Source of the DNA: Asticcacaulis sp. UBA2476
Lineage (GTDB): Bacteria; Pseudomonadota; Alphaproteobacteria; Caulobacterales; Caulobacteraceae
Length of the DNA: 64,000 nt
Direction of reading: 5' to 3'
Assembly: GCA_002342035.1 (NCBI GenBank)
Contig: DDPE01000063.1
Span: forward strand, 73,636 to 137,635
The notes under the pieces are model-generated. The model made no database searches, was not told where the DNA came from, and saw nothing but the letters and a program-made list of their open reading frames with translations. Shown here in pieces: positions 34,780 through 43,275 of this stretch. The position numbers and the translations under genes are program-made. The first letter of the stretch is position 1. Each line of letters opens with the position of its first letter.

Positions 34780-34808
34780 GGGCGGTCTGGCCATAGACCT
34801 GACCGCCC
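34780..34808 (-). terminator. Hairpin between TonB receptor and lyase genes
   Basis: GGGCGGTC (34780-34787) pairs with GACCGCCC (34801-34808), perfect over 8 bp, 23 bp after the receptor stop. Only TTT follows on the minus strand. It may lower downstream expression or stabilise the receptor mRNA instead of ending transcription. Confidence 0.5.
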
Positions 34809-34831
34809 CAATCGCAGACTTTATTTAAGCT

Positions 34832-37717
34832 TTAGAAGTCGTATCTGACCGTCAGCCAAACTGAGCGCGGCGCATTGCGCTTCAGCAGAAAGCCCGACTC
34901 CGGCAACTGAGCCACGACATCATAAAGCTGGACATTGTTCGTCAGGCCCGTCGTGACCATCGTATCGTAGGCCGAGACATACTGGGTATCGAGCGCATTG
35001 CGGATATCCAGCATGATGCGGGTATCCGTGATGCCTTCGTACTGAACCGAGATATCCAGATTGTCCTGAGTCGGCAGCCAGCGGGTATCTACCGGATTGG
35101 TGTTGATTTTACGCTTATCCATCCAGCGGTGGCGCAGATTGATGCGGAAGTCATCCCATTTGTAGGAAATCGTGTTGCTGACCGTCCACTTGGGTGTGCG
35201 GCTTAAGATGCCGGAATCGATGCGCAAAAGGTCATCAGCGGCACCATTTCCGTTCGCACCCGTATTGAGCCAGGTATAGGCCTCGGTCGTTTTGCCGTTG
35301 AGGTAGGTCACCGACGCATCCCACGACAGCTTACGCGTGACCTTCCACTTGAACCAGGATTCAACGCCGCGCGTGAAGTAGGTGTTGAAGTTTTCGGGCA
35401 ACAGATAGGTCGATACATTGTCCGTATCGACGGCGGTCGGATAGTCGTTGATCGCAAAGCTCTGATAGAACAGGGTCACCTGCCCGTTGAACTTGCTGTC
35501 CCCAAAGGTATAGGCCGCTTCGTGAGACTTAACATAGCCCGTAGGTCCCAACGGACGCGCCAGAGTGGCGACGGTCGAATAGCGGTTAATGATCCCCATG
35601 GCCGGCTGCTTGCCGTCCATGTAGCGGTAATAGACCTTGTTTTTAGCGTTGATGTTATACCCCACCGCCGCACTGACATTGACGTTGGTGACGTTCTTAT
35701 CGGCTTCGATGATCTTGGAGATATTCCTGATCATATAAACATTATCGAATACCGTCAGCGGATTACCATCCAGACCGCCGTTCGCCAAAGAACCGGCCCC
35801 CGAATTACGGGTATCCCAGGTCTCGGAATAGGTTTTGGCACTGATCTGCTGCTGCTTGATACTGGCGCTTAAGTCCCAGTGCTCATTCGGTGACCATGAA
35901 ACGCCAATATAAGGAGATATCTCTACAATCTTCGCTTTCTGGAATACCGTCGTAAACAGACCGGAACCGTAAGCCCCCCAGCCGCCTGCATCCGTCAGCT
36001 GATAGGTGGTGCCGGTATTGGTGATATAGCGCACATTCAGATTTTCAACTTGGCCGTCGGCCCAGGCGGATACGCCCAACCCGTTGGCCCAGTTGTCATT
36101 GGTCTGTTCGGAGCGTGCTACATAAAGCCCCATATTGATGCTGTAAGTATCCTGACGATAAGTCGCCGTCAGATTGCCGATCACATCATCAGATGAACGC
36201 TCATTATCTTCGGCCCGCGTCAACATAACGAGATCCCGGTTAAGACCCGCCGCCGGATAAACGGTCGATCCGGTTCCGGTCGTAGCGGTTACCGTGCCTC
36301 CGCGGACGTCGACTTCGCGGTTAGGCAAAGTGTTAGCCACGAGACAGAGGCTGTTTGCCGTCCAGGCTGCTCCCGGAACCACCGGACACGCGGCACCGGT
36401 GCGGTAGTTCGTGCCCAGTTGTGAGCCGCTCACATTGTTGGCCACCCGCGCCCGCAGAGCACCCGTCGAGTCATAATATTCATAGTAGCCGGGCGTGCGA
36501 TCCAGATTGTTGATATTCAGGCCATAGCGCTCCCGCGTCGCCGCGGCGGACGCGATCGAGGTCAGGCTCTGGGGCTTATAGGATTGCCCGTCATAGGTCG
36601 ATTTCTGAAGGCGCAGAGCCCCGGTATAGTTCCACGCGCCGTTGGTTTGATGCTCCCAGCGCAGCCACACCGCATCCTGCTGATATTGATAGCCGGCTGA
36701 GGGATCGAGTGCGTGCGTTCCCGGCTTATTATAGTTCGGCACGCTTTGCTTGCCGCCATTCATAAACAGGTTCACATCGCGCGGAAAACCGGGGATGGCT
36801 TCTGAATCTTCGTAGCCATAGGCAGGCTGCTGGAATGTGGTCAATTCAGCATTGGTATCGTCAAGGTGCTTGAAGGTCACATTGATGGTGCCGGAGCCAT
36901 TTTCACTTTCATAGCTCTTAAACAGATTGAACTTTAACTGGCCCCCGTGGTTAAGATCCCAGCCGGGATTAACCTGACCGTTTGAACGGCGATAAAAACC
37001 ACTGGCGCTTAAGCCAAAATCGCCCGCCTTGTTCAACCAGCCGTAATAGCCGTCGACCTGCTTCCACGACAGATGCAGATCTTCGCCCTCAAAACCAATC
37101 TTGGTCTGTATCGACGCGCCGGGGCGAACCTTACCGGTGATGTAGTTAAAGGTTGCCCCGACCGAGGTGGTCACCGCCGTCGCAGATGAGCCGCCCCGCA
37201 CAGACTCCACCCGGCTGGTGTTCAGGTCAGAGCGGAAGAAATAGCCATCCTGAAATCCGCTGAATTTGAACGGCACCGTCGGCAAGCCATCTTCCAGAAT
37301 CGTCGTCCAGAAATAGCCCGATGTGTTCGAGCCCGTGCCGATCGTCATGCCGCGTGTAAAGACTTCGTTGCGCGCGACCCCGTCGTTGGATTCCACAACC
37401 ACCCCCGGCATATCGCGGAGCATGTCATCGGCGCTGATCGGTGTGAACTTCGACATATCGTCCTCGGTGAGGACCGAATAGGACACATTGGCCTTCTTGG
37501 CCTTGGTATTGGCCAGAACGCCGGTGACGATGACCGTTTCAGTGCCGTCGTCGCCCTCGTCAGGCACTGCCTGTGTCTGCGCCTGAACCGGAGCCTGCGC
37601 CGGTTCTTGCGCTACAGCCGGGACGGCCATAAGCCCGACGCCCAAGGCCACCAGCATCGCCTGATATGAAATCTGCGCAGTCCCGCAGCGCCCGTTACGG
37701 GCCGTATCCTTTTCCAT
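34832..37717 (-). CDS. TonB-dependent receptor of the polysaccharide locus, receptor 2
   Basis: The 961-aa protein starts at ATG 37717 behind GGGAG; the frame reaches 37774 without a better site. A signal peptide ends near VPAVAQE. The TonB box region is ETVIVTGVLAN, the plug runs from KKANVSYSVLTEDDMSKF through DMLRDMPGVVVESNDGVARNE, and the barrel ends with SVWLTVRYDF, the usual terminal Phe. There is no STN domain, so it is a transport receptor. It probably imports oligosaccharides from the lyase products. Two LacI-type palindromes lie upstream (37796-37851). Confidence 0.9.
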   Translation of the reverse strand: MEKDTARNGRCGTAQISYQAMLVALGVGLMAVPAVAQEPAQAPVQAQTQAVPDEGDDGTETVIVTGVLANTKAKKANVSYSVLTEDDMSKFTPISADDMLRDMPGVVVESNDGVARNEVFTRGMTIGTGSNTSGYFWTTILEDGLPTVPFKFSGFQDGYFFRSDLNTSRVESVRGGSSATAVTTSVGATFNYITGKVRPGASIQTKIGFEGEDLHLSWKQVDGYYGWLNKAGDFGLSASGFYRRSNGQVNPGWDLNHGGQLKFNLFKSYESENGSGTINVTFKHLDDTNAELTTFQQPAYGYEDSEAIPGFPRDVNLFMNGGKQSVPNYNKPGTHALDPSAGYQYQQDAVWLRWEHQTNGAWNYTGALRLQKSTYDGQSYKPQSLTSIASAAATRERYGLNINNLDRTPGYYEYYDSTGALRARVANNVSGSQLGTNYRTGAACPVVPGAAWTANSLCLVANTLPNREVDVRGGTVTATTGTGSTVYPAAGLNRDLVMLTRAEDNERSSDDVIGNLTATYRQDTYSINMGLYVARSEQTNDNWANGLGVSAWADGQVENLNVRYITNTGTTYQLTDAGGWGAYGSGLFTTVFQKAKIVEISPYIGVSWSPNEHWDLSASIKQQQISAKTYSETWDTRNSGAGSLANGGLDGNPLTVFDNVYMIRNISKIIEADKNVTNVNVSAAVGYNINAKNKVYYRYMDGKQPAMGIINRYSTVATLARPLGPTGYVKSHEAAYTFGDSKFNGQVTLFYQSFAINDYPTAVDTDNVSTYLLPENFNTYFTRGVESWFKWKVTRKLSWDASVTYLNGKTTEAYTWLNTGANGNGAADDLLRIDSGILSRTPKWTVSNTISYKWDDFRINLRHRWMDKRKINTNPVDTRWLPTQDNLDISVQYEGITDTRIMLDIRNALDTQYVSAYDTMVTTGLTNNVQLYDVVAQLPESGFLLKRNAPRSVWLTVRYDF

Positions 37718-37795
37718 CTGTTTCTCCCGCCGGCTCTGTAACCCGGCCTGTTGTTTTAATTGCCTGACCGCCACCCCTTAGAGACCACCATAAAA

Positions 37796-37807
37796 GTTAT
37801 CGATAAC
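37796..37807 (-). promoter_or_regulatory. LacI-type operator, receptor 2 proximal
   Basis: GTTATCGATAAC is a perfect 12-bp palindrome, a variant of the locus consensus, 79 bp before ATG 37717. Confidence 0.6.
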
Positions 37808-37837
37808 AAAAAATGGCGCAAAGGGACTGCGATATTC

Positions 37838-37851
37838 TGATATCGTTATCA
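37838..37851 (-). promoter_or_regulatory. LacI-type operator, receptor 2 distal
   Basis: TGATATCGTTATCA is one base from the consensus palindrome. Its centre is 43 bp, about four helical turns, from that of the proximal site, which would allow one LacI tetramer to hold both. Confidence 0.65.
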
Positions 37852-37963
37852 GAAAATTTTCTAATCTGTCAAGCCAAACCCGCCCGCACAATCACAACGC
37901 CGCCCACCGTTTCCAAATTACCACAGGAGGGCAGAACCAAGCCAATAAACTGAAATCATTAAA

Positions 37964-37995
37964 TAAAAAAGGCTGCGACATATGATGCCGCAGCC
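37964..37995 (-). terminator. Intrinsic terminator of receptor 1 gene
   Basis: On the minus strand GGCTGCG...CGCAGCC (37995-37971) forms a 7-bp GC-rich stem, followed by TTTTTTA (37970-37964). It lies 32 bp after the receptor 1 stop. Confidence 0.85.
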
Positions 37996-38026
37996 CCTGC
38001 TCTCAATGGATGAAAACCTTTAGATA

Positions 38027-40972
38027 CTACCCGCCGAACTTATAGCGCACCCCCAGCGAGAAGTTGCGACCATTGGCAAAATGCTGACGCTCAATGTTGG
38101 TTTCATAACCGAAGGGCTCACCCACATTGCGGTTAAGCGACTGATCGGTCAGGTTCATGGCATTAAAGCTCACCGCCACCCGCTCTGTCAGATTATAGTT
38201 GAGCGCCAGGTCGAGAATGCCGTACTCGCGGATATAGCGGCCATCGATCGGGTTGATCGACGCGCCAAACAGAATGGCATCCGAGCGGTAGGTGTAGACC
38301 AGACGCGCTGAGAATTTATCATCTTCATACATGCCGGTCAGGCTGTAGTTATGCTTTGACTGCATCGGCTGAGGCATGATGACAAAGCGCGGGGCCGTAG
38401 CGGTGCCAAAATTGATCGGCAAGGCTGTATCAACAAATGTGTAAGACCCGGAAACGCCAAAGTGGCTCCAGATACCCGGCAGGGCATCAAAGAAATATTG
38501 CCCCGCCAGTTCAACCCCTTCGACCCAACCCGGCTCGGCATTGACCGTGCGCGTCACCAGATATTGCGGCGAGGCGCATCCTGTTGGCGTCACAACACCA
38601 CTGGGTTCCGGTGCCCCGGCAATGGTCTCACAGCCTGCGATGCCAAAGAAGAAGCTGTCGATTTCCTTACGGAATACGGCTGCGGACACATAGTTGGTGC
38701 TGGAGAAGTATTTTTCCAGCGACAGGTCATAACTGTCGGCCACCTGCGGCTTCAGGTCGGGATTGCCTGCACTGCCCGTCCCCAAGGATGAGCTATAGGA
38801 CAGGGTTGGATTAAGCTGCCCCATATCCGGCCGGGTCAGGCCGCGACCATAGCCAAACCGCAGCAACAGATCATTGTCGCCCGTCAGGTCATAGGTCACG
38901 TTCAAAGACGGCAGGGTGTTCTTGTAGGAAGACGACGCCTCAATGGCAGAAGCCCCGGCACCCGAGCGGAAGAAGCCCTCCGTCTTCACCCAGCGCACAC
39001 CGACATTACCCTTGAGCCGGTCATCAAGGAAGGTAAACTCACCCATGAGGAAGGCGGCGGTGGTGTCTTCTTCGCTATAGCGACGGTTCGCCGTTACCTC
39101 CGGCAGCGAGGCCTCTGCCGCAATCCCGGCATTTGGGAAACGGTTGCGGACATTATCGCCTAACAAGGCGTCCGAATCGAACACCAGGAACCCGCCGGAA
39201 TAACCCGTCTCACCGCGCATGAAGTTGCGGGGCGCATTGACCAGAAGATCCGCCATTGACGACCCGAAAATCATGTTGGCGCTCGTGCGCAAACCACCAT
39301 CGGTTGTCAGGCGTCGTCCGGAAAAGTTATAGGTGCGATAATCATCCTGCTGATGGGCAAAACGAACGCCGAACTTGACGGCTGAGAACGGTCCGGCTTC
39401 GGGCATATATTTGCCTGAAAAGGCCGCGGCCCAGGCACTATCGTCCCATTTCTGGTTGGCACCATTATTATAGTCGCGGAAAATCCAGTTGGCCGCGTCA
39501 TCCAGCCTTGGGCCGGAGATATCAAAGGTGTGCGGCTCACCCGTTGTGGTGCGCTCAATATTCCAGACGAGACCCGGCGCCGAGTCCATATTGACCGAGC
39601 GATTATCCTGAGAACGCGTGGTCTCAAGATACATCAGGTCGGCTTTGAACTCCAACTGGGCCGTCGGCTTCCATTCCACACCCCCGGCCAGAGAGGCCGT
39701 GTCATATTCGTGATGCTCATCGCCACCGACCGTATTCAGCGTCGAATTGAGGAAGGTCGCCCCTGCCAGTCGCTGATCGACGACCACGTCATCTGAGCCG
39801 CCATTGCTGTTACGGTTGGCCAACCCTTCGGTATAGTCGAACGGCGTCGTCGTCAGATTCTGAACCGTACCGCCATCAACGGCATTCAGGCCACGATAGT
39901 TCTGGTGGTACAGATAGTAGTTATAATTATACTCGGCATAAAAGCGCAGACTGTCATTTACCCGGTAGTCACTGGCAAGGCTCAATCCTTTGCGGGTACG
40001 GAAAATGCTTTCCTGAAACAGATTATTGGTCAGCGCAGGCGCCACCATAATATTGTCCTGCTGCGCACTGGTCAGGGGCGCGCCTGTAAAGGACGTCAGA
40101 TTGGCATTCGGGACGTTGGCCGTGCTCGGCACACTGGCCAGAAACCACGTATCCGTTCGTCCGGCATAGGCCTGATTAGCCCCCGCCGCAATCGCCCCGG
40201 CACTGGTATATTCGGCATCATCCGCACGGATGGCGCGCTTGAGATTTGCCCCGCCATTTGCCGGGTTATTATCAGAACGCCCGCTGCTTTCGCTGAATGT
40301 ACCCGCCGCCATCACGCCGATGCGGCCACCATTGGCCAGATCCCAGCGGTTGGCAACCAGACCGAAAATTTCAGGATCAGCCTTTTTGATCAGGTCATTG
40401 TAACGCGCCGTAGCCCCCAAAGACACGGTGGACCCCTTAAAGTCACTGGGGTTACGGGTGCGGATATTGACAAGGCCACCAATACCGCCTTCGATATGCT
40501 CCGCCGAAGGGTTTTTATAAACATCGATACCGGCGACCATGCCCGGAATAGCGCTTTCAACGTTGAACTCACGCGTCCCGGCGGTGAAAAATACCCGGCT
40601 ATTGAGCTGAGAGGCCGTCTGTCCCGACAGGCCGCGAATAGTGACCCCGGAGCCGGAGCCGGCAGGGGACGCCCCTTCACCGCCGTACCGGTAGCCCTGA
40701 ACACCGGGAATGCGCGTCAGGGTTTCCGACACATTGGTATCAGGCAATTTGCCGATATCTTCGGCCGTAATGGAATCAACGACTTCCAGCGTATTCTTCT
40801 TGATCGAGAGCGATGAGCGCGCTGAGGCGCGAATACCCGTGACGACGACGGTTGTTGTATCCGCATCTTCCGCAGGTGCCGCCTCCTGTGCGTTAGCCGT
40901 AGTCGCCACGCTCAGGGCAAACAGCATCGCTGCCCCCGACACGCACGCGCGCATCCGTGTGTATCTTTTCAT
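38027..40972 (-). CDS. TonB-dependent receptor of the polysaccharide locus, receptor 1
   Basis: The 981-aa protein starts at ATG 40972 behind GGAGG. The signal peptide ends TTANAQEA. The TonB box is TTVVVTGIRAS, followed by the plug (NTLEVVDSITAEDIGKLPDTNVSETLTRIPGVQ), which is typical of the Xanthomonas/Caulobacter TIGR01782 receptors linked to plant polysaccharides. The barrel ends NFSLGVRYKFGG. It would import oligosaccharides across the outer membrane with TonB energy. Two LacI-type palindromes lie at 41068-41111. The gene is a single unit ending in a strong terminator. Confidence 0.92.
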   Translation of the reverse strand: MKRYTRMRACVSGAAMLFALSVATTANAQEAAPAEDADTTTVVVTGIRASARSSLSIKKNTLEVVDSITAEDIGKLPDTNVSETLTRIPGVQGYRYGGEGASPAGSGSGVTIRGLSGQTASQLNSRVFFTAGTREFNVESAIPGMVAGIDVYKNPSAEHIEGGIGGLVNIRTRNPSDFKGSTVSLGATARYNDLIKKADPEIFGLVANRWDLANGGRIGVMAAGTFSESSGRSDNNPANGGANLKRAIRADDAEYTSAGAIAAGANQAYAGRTDTWFLASVPSTANVPNANLTSFTGAPLTSAQQDNIMVAPALTNNLFQESIFRTRKGLSLASDYRVNDSLRFYAEYNYNYYLYHQNYRGLNAVDGGTVQNLTTTPFDYTEGLANRNSNGGSDDVVVDQRLAGATFLNSTLNTVGGDEHHEYDTASLAGGVEWKPTAQLEFKADLMYLETTRSQDNRSVNMDSAPGLVWNIERTTTGEPHTFDISGPRLDDAANWIFRDYNNGANQKWDDSAWAAAFSGKYMPEAGPFSAVKFGVRFAHQQDDYRTYNFSGRRLTTDGGLRTSANMIFGSSMADLLVNAPRNFMRGETGYSGGFLVFDSDALLGDNVRNRFPNAGIAAEASLPEVTANRRYSEEDTTAAFLMGEFTFLDDRLKGNVGVRWVKTEGFFRSGAGASAIEASSSYKNTLPSLNVTYDLTGDNDLLLRFGYGRGLTRPDMGQLNPTLSYSSSLGTGSAGNPDLKPQVADSYDLSLEKYFSSTNYVSAAVFRKEIDSFFFGIAGCETIAGAPEPSGVVTPTGCASPQYLVTRTVNAEPGWVEGVELAGQYFFDALPGIWSHFGVSGSYTFVDTALPINFGTATAPRFVIMPQPMQSKHNYSLTGMYEDDKFSARLVYTYRSDAILFGASINPIDGRYIREYGILDLALNYNLTERVAVSFNAMNLTDQSLNRNVGEPFGYETNIERQHFANGRNFSLGVRYKFGG

Positions 40973-41067
40973 TTTGTTTCCTCCGGCGCTTAGCGTGCAT
41001 GTCGTCATTATATTGGCCCCTGCATATCTCTATGCGGCGCCGGACAACTTTGCCGCCAACCCTTATT

Positions 41068-41081
41068 TGATATCGTTATCA
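41068..41081 (-). promoter_or_regulatory. LacI-type operator, receptor 1 proximal
   Basis: TGATATCGTTATCA, identical to the site at 37838-37851, 96 bp before ATG 40972. Confidence 0.68.
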
Positions 41082-41097
41082 GAAAGCAGCATCAATT

Positions 41098-41111
41098 TGA
41101 TATCGATACCA
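41098..41111 (-). promoter_or_regulatory. LacI-type operator, receptor 1 distal
   Basis: TGATATCGATACCA differs from the consensus at one position. Its centre is 30 bp, about three helical turns, from that of the proximal site. Confidence 0.65.
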
Positions 41112-41213
41112 CAAATAAGCCTTACGCTTGTATGACAAATGCGTCAATATATATTCAGTTCGATACAGCCAACCTGACGCCTTTATGCCACAGATTTTGA
41201 CACAACCGTCGAA

Positions 41214-42053
41214 TTACAGCGCTGTCAAAACCCGGTCGATCCAGCGCGACGCCAAAACCGGCCATTGATCGTGCGTTCCGGCCCGGTCACGCAGAGCGAA
41301 TCCGTGCGGCGCCTGTGGAAAAATGTGCGCTTCTACATCACCGCCATGTTGATGCATGGCCTTGATGAAATTAAGCGCGTGATCGACCGGCACCGGCTGA
41401 TCGTGAAGCGCATAGACCAAAAATACAGGGGCTTTAGGCACGCCGTGCGGTTCCTGCGCCATCCCGATGGGCCATGCATCATAAAAGTCCTGTTTCTCAA
41501 CCGGCGGATAATCGGGCTTATCCGCCGGGGCCTTATAGCGACGGTGATTGGCATTGACCGGCGCATAGCCGATCATGACGCCCGCCGCCGCCAGAGGATG
41601 CGCCTGACAGGCCATAACGCCCGCCAGATGGCCGCCGGACGACAAGCCAAATTGCAAAAGCGGCAAATCATCGCGCGCGTGCAAAAAATCCAGACACAAA
41701 AGACCGTCGTTCAGCGCAATATCGGATGGCCAGACCTCGCCCGTTTCGGCTTTAACCGCCCCCGGCAACCGATGCACCACCACATAGGCATCGATCCCAA
41801 GCTCCGATAACCACAGGGCAATCTCTATCCCTTCCTTATCGTGAACCAGATCGAGATAGCCTCCGCCCGGATAAATCAGCGCCCGCGCCCGTGGCTTTGA
41901 CGCCGCCCGATATAGATGGACTTCCAAACGGTTGATGACGTAGTAGCGTCGATCCGGCCACATTCCCTCAAGCGCATTGGGAGTCCCTTCCGAAAGAACA
42001 AACACCTCATCGGGAGACGCCGATGTTTCGGCAAAAGGCAGTTCCTGCGGCAT
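41214..42053 (-). CDS. Alpha/beta-hydrolase, acetylesterase-like
   Basis: The 279-aa protein is a BD-FAE/acetylxylan-esterase-like hydrolase. ALIYPGGGYLDLVHDKEG is the oxyanion-hole region, the nucleophile Ser is in FGLSSGGHLAG, the acidic residue is in VYALHDQPVPVDHA and the His is in FPQAPHGFAL. No signal peptide is seen, so it probably deacetylates imported oligosaccharides in the cytoplasm. The frame runs to 42119, but translation from there would read through the operator. ATG 42053 follows AAGAAAGAG and is preferred. An operator palindrome lies 52 bp upstream. Confidence 0.8.
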   Translation of the reverse strand: MPQELPFAETSASPDEVFVLSEGTPNALEGMWPDRRYYVINRLEVHLYRAASKPRARALIYPGGGYLDLVHDKEGIEIALWLSELGIDAYVVVHRLPGAVKAETGEVWPSDIALNDGLLCLDFLHARDDLPLLQFGLSSGGHLAGVMACQAHPLAAAGVMIGYAPVNANHRRYKAPADKPDYPPVEKQDFYDAWPIGMAQEPHGVPKAPVFLVYALHDQPVPVDHALNFIKAMHQHGGDVEAHIFPQAPHGFALRDRAGTHDQWPVLASRWIDRVLTAL

Positions 42054-42104
42054 AAGTTTCTCTTTCTTGAGTGGTGCCTGCCCGCTGAAATCCGGCGGGC
42101 CAAA

Positions 42105-42118
42105 AGATATCGATATCA
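42105..42118 (-). promoter_or_regulatory. LacI-type operator before the acetylesterase gene
   Basis: GATATCGATATC is perfect and the right outer base also matches (position 42105 is the one departure from the 14-bp consensus). It lies just downstream of the lacI-family gene stop and 52 bp before ATG 42053. Confidence 0.7.
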
Positions 42119-42156
42119 AATTGGGGCGGGAAATTTATCCGCCGCACTGCCAAATA

Positions 42157-43209
42157 TTATTTCGGCGCAGGCCCCGTTGAATCGCGATCCATCAGGGTGA
42201 ATTTCATCAGTTGATGGGCAGGTCGTGACGGTTCGCCCGATTTCAGCTCTTTGATCCGCTCGAAAATTGTGCTGACCGAACTGCGCCCCATAGCCACGAT
42301 CGGCTGATGAACCGTGGTCAGTTGGGGCCAGATGGTCGAGGCGACCGGCGTGTCGTCAAACCCGCACACACTCAGTTGCTCGGGGATTGAGATCTTTAGC
42401 CCGTGCGCTACCGCCATGACACCGGCGGCCATATCGTCATTAGAGGCAAATATAGCGGTGGGCGGGTCTTTCCGGTCCAGAAGCTCCCGTCCGGCTTCAA
42501 GCCCGGATTTGTAGGTAAACTGCCCCTGAACCACCAGCCCCTCGTCCAGAGCAATGCCCGCCTCCGACAGGCCTTTGAGGAAGCCCTCATAACGCACCTC
42601 AGTCGGCGTGTGGGTCGGGTTGCCCTTGATGAACCCGATGCGCTTATGCCCCAGTTTGGTCAGGTGACGGGTCAGGGCCAAAGCCCCCTGAAAGTCGTCG
42701 ATACGCACAGCCGAGACTTCCGGCAAGGGTCGCGCCGTTGCCAGCGCCAGCACAGGAATACCCACACGGGTCAGCATCTGCACGGTGGGTGCAGAATCAC
42801 ACAGGGGCGGCGGCAGAATCACCCCATCAACGCCCGCTTCGACCAGCCGGTTGACGGCGTTTTTCTGCGACTGCAACCCGCCGCATTTTTCCAGCAACAG
42901 TTGCGCCCCCAGACGCGCTGCCTGATCGAGCCCCCCCAGCATGACCTCATTCAGATATGACGCCGACGGGTGAGAATATAGCACACCGATCCGAACCCCG
43001 CCCATGCCTGCGCGCGTCGACCTCGCGGCCATATTCATGGTGTATTTCAGGGCCTTGATCGAGGCCATGACCTTTTCACGCAAAGGCTCACGCACATTGA
43101 CGTTTTTATTGATGACGCGTGACACGGTCATGGACGAGACACCCGCATGTCTGGCCACATCGTGAATCGTTACCGTGCCGCCCTGATCGCTCATACGCTG
43201 ACGTTTCAT
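42157..43209 (-). CDS. LacI family transcriptional regulator of the polysaccharide locus
   Basis: The 350-aa protein has the LacI helix-turn-helix (VTIHDVARHAGVSSMTVSRVIN) with the hinge helix ending MNMAARSTRAG, and a periplasmic-binding-protein-like ligand domain (IGVLYSHPSASYLNEVML, GVDGVILPPPL, VSAVRIDDFQGALALTRHL, IFASNDDMAAGVMAVAHGL, GFDDTPVAS). It is the only LacI-type gene in the window and sits inside the locus that carries ten palindromes of LacI-operator shape. It most likely represses the locus until an oligosaccharide binds. It lies 66 bp after the GH43 gene and may be on that transcript. Confidence 0.93.
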   Translation of the reverse strand: MKRQRMSDQGGTVTIHDVARHAGVSSMTVSRVINKNVNVREPLREKVMASIKALKYTMNMAARSTRAGMGGVRIGVLYSHPSASYLNEVMLGGLDQAARLGAQLLLEKCGGLQSQKNAVNRLVEAGVDGVILPPPLCDSAPTVQMLTRVGIPVLALATARPLPEVSAVRIDDFQGALALTRHLTKLGHKRIGFIKGNPTHTPTEVRYEGFLKGLSEAGIALDEGLVVQGQFTYKSGLEAGRELLDRKDPPTAIFASNDDMAAGVMAVAHGLKISIPEQLSVCGFDDTPVASTIWPQLTTVHQPIVAMGRSSVSTIFERIKELKSGEPSRPAHQLMKFTLMDRDSTGPAPK

Positions 43210-43275
43210 TTTATATCCCTGGCGATTCAGATAACGCGAATTAGACCAGCTATTTACGAGCTTCGCAATAAGGCC

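Larger units (their letters stand above)
37718..38026. other. Intergenic region between the two TonB receptor genes
   Basis: The 309-bp gap contains, from the left of the minus-strand view, the terminator of receptor 1 (37964-37995) and two operator palindromes for receptor 2 (37796-37807 and 37838-37851). No gene is present. Confidence 0.7.

Noticed and set aside
39140..39165. Single GCGGACATT inside TonB receptor 1
   Set aside because: One box only, within a conserved coding region; chance occurrence.
39905..40816. 303-codon plus-strand frame inside TonB receptor 1
   Set aside because: It is a shadow of a well-conserved receptor gene and has no ribosome site or recognisable fold.
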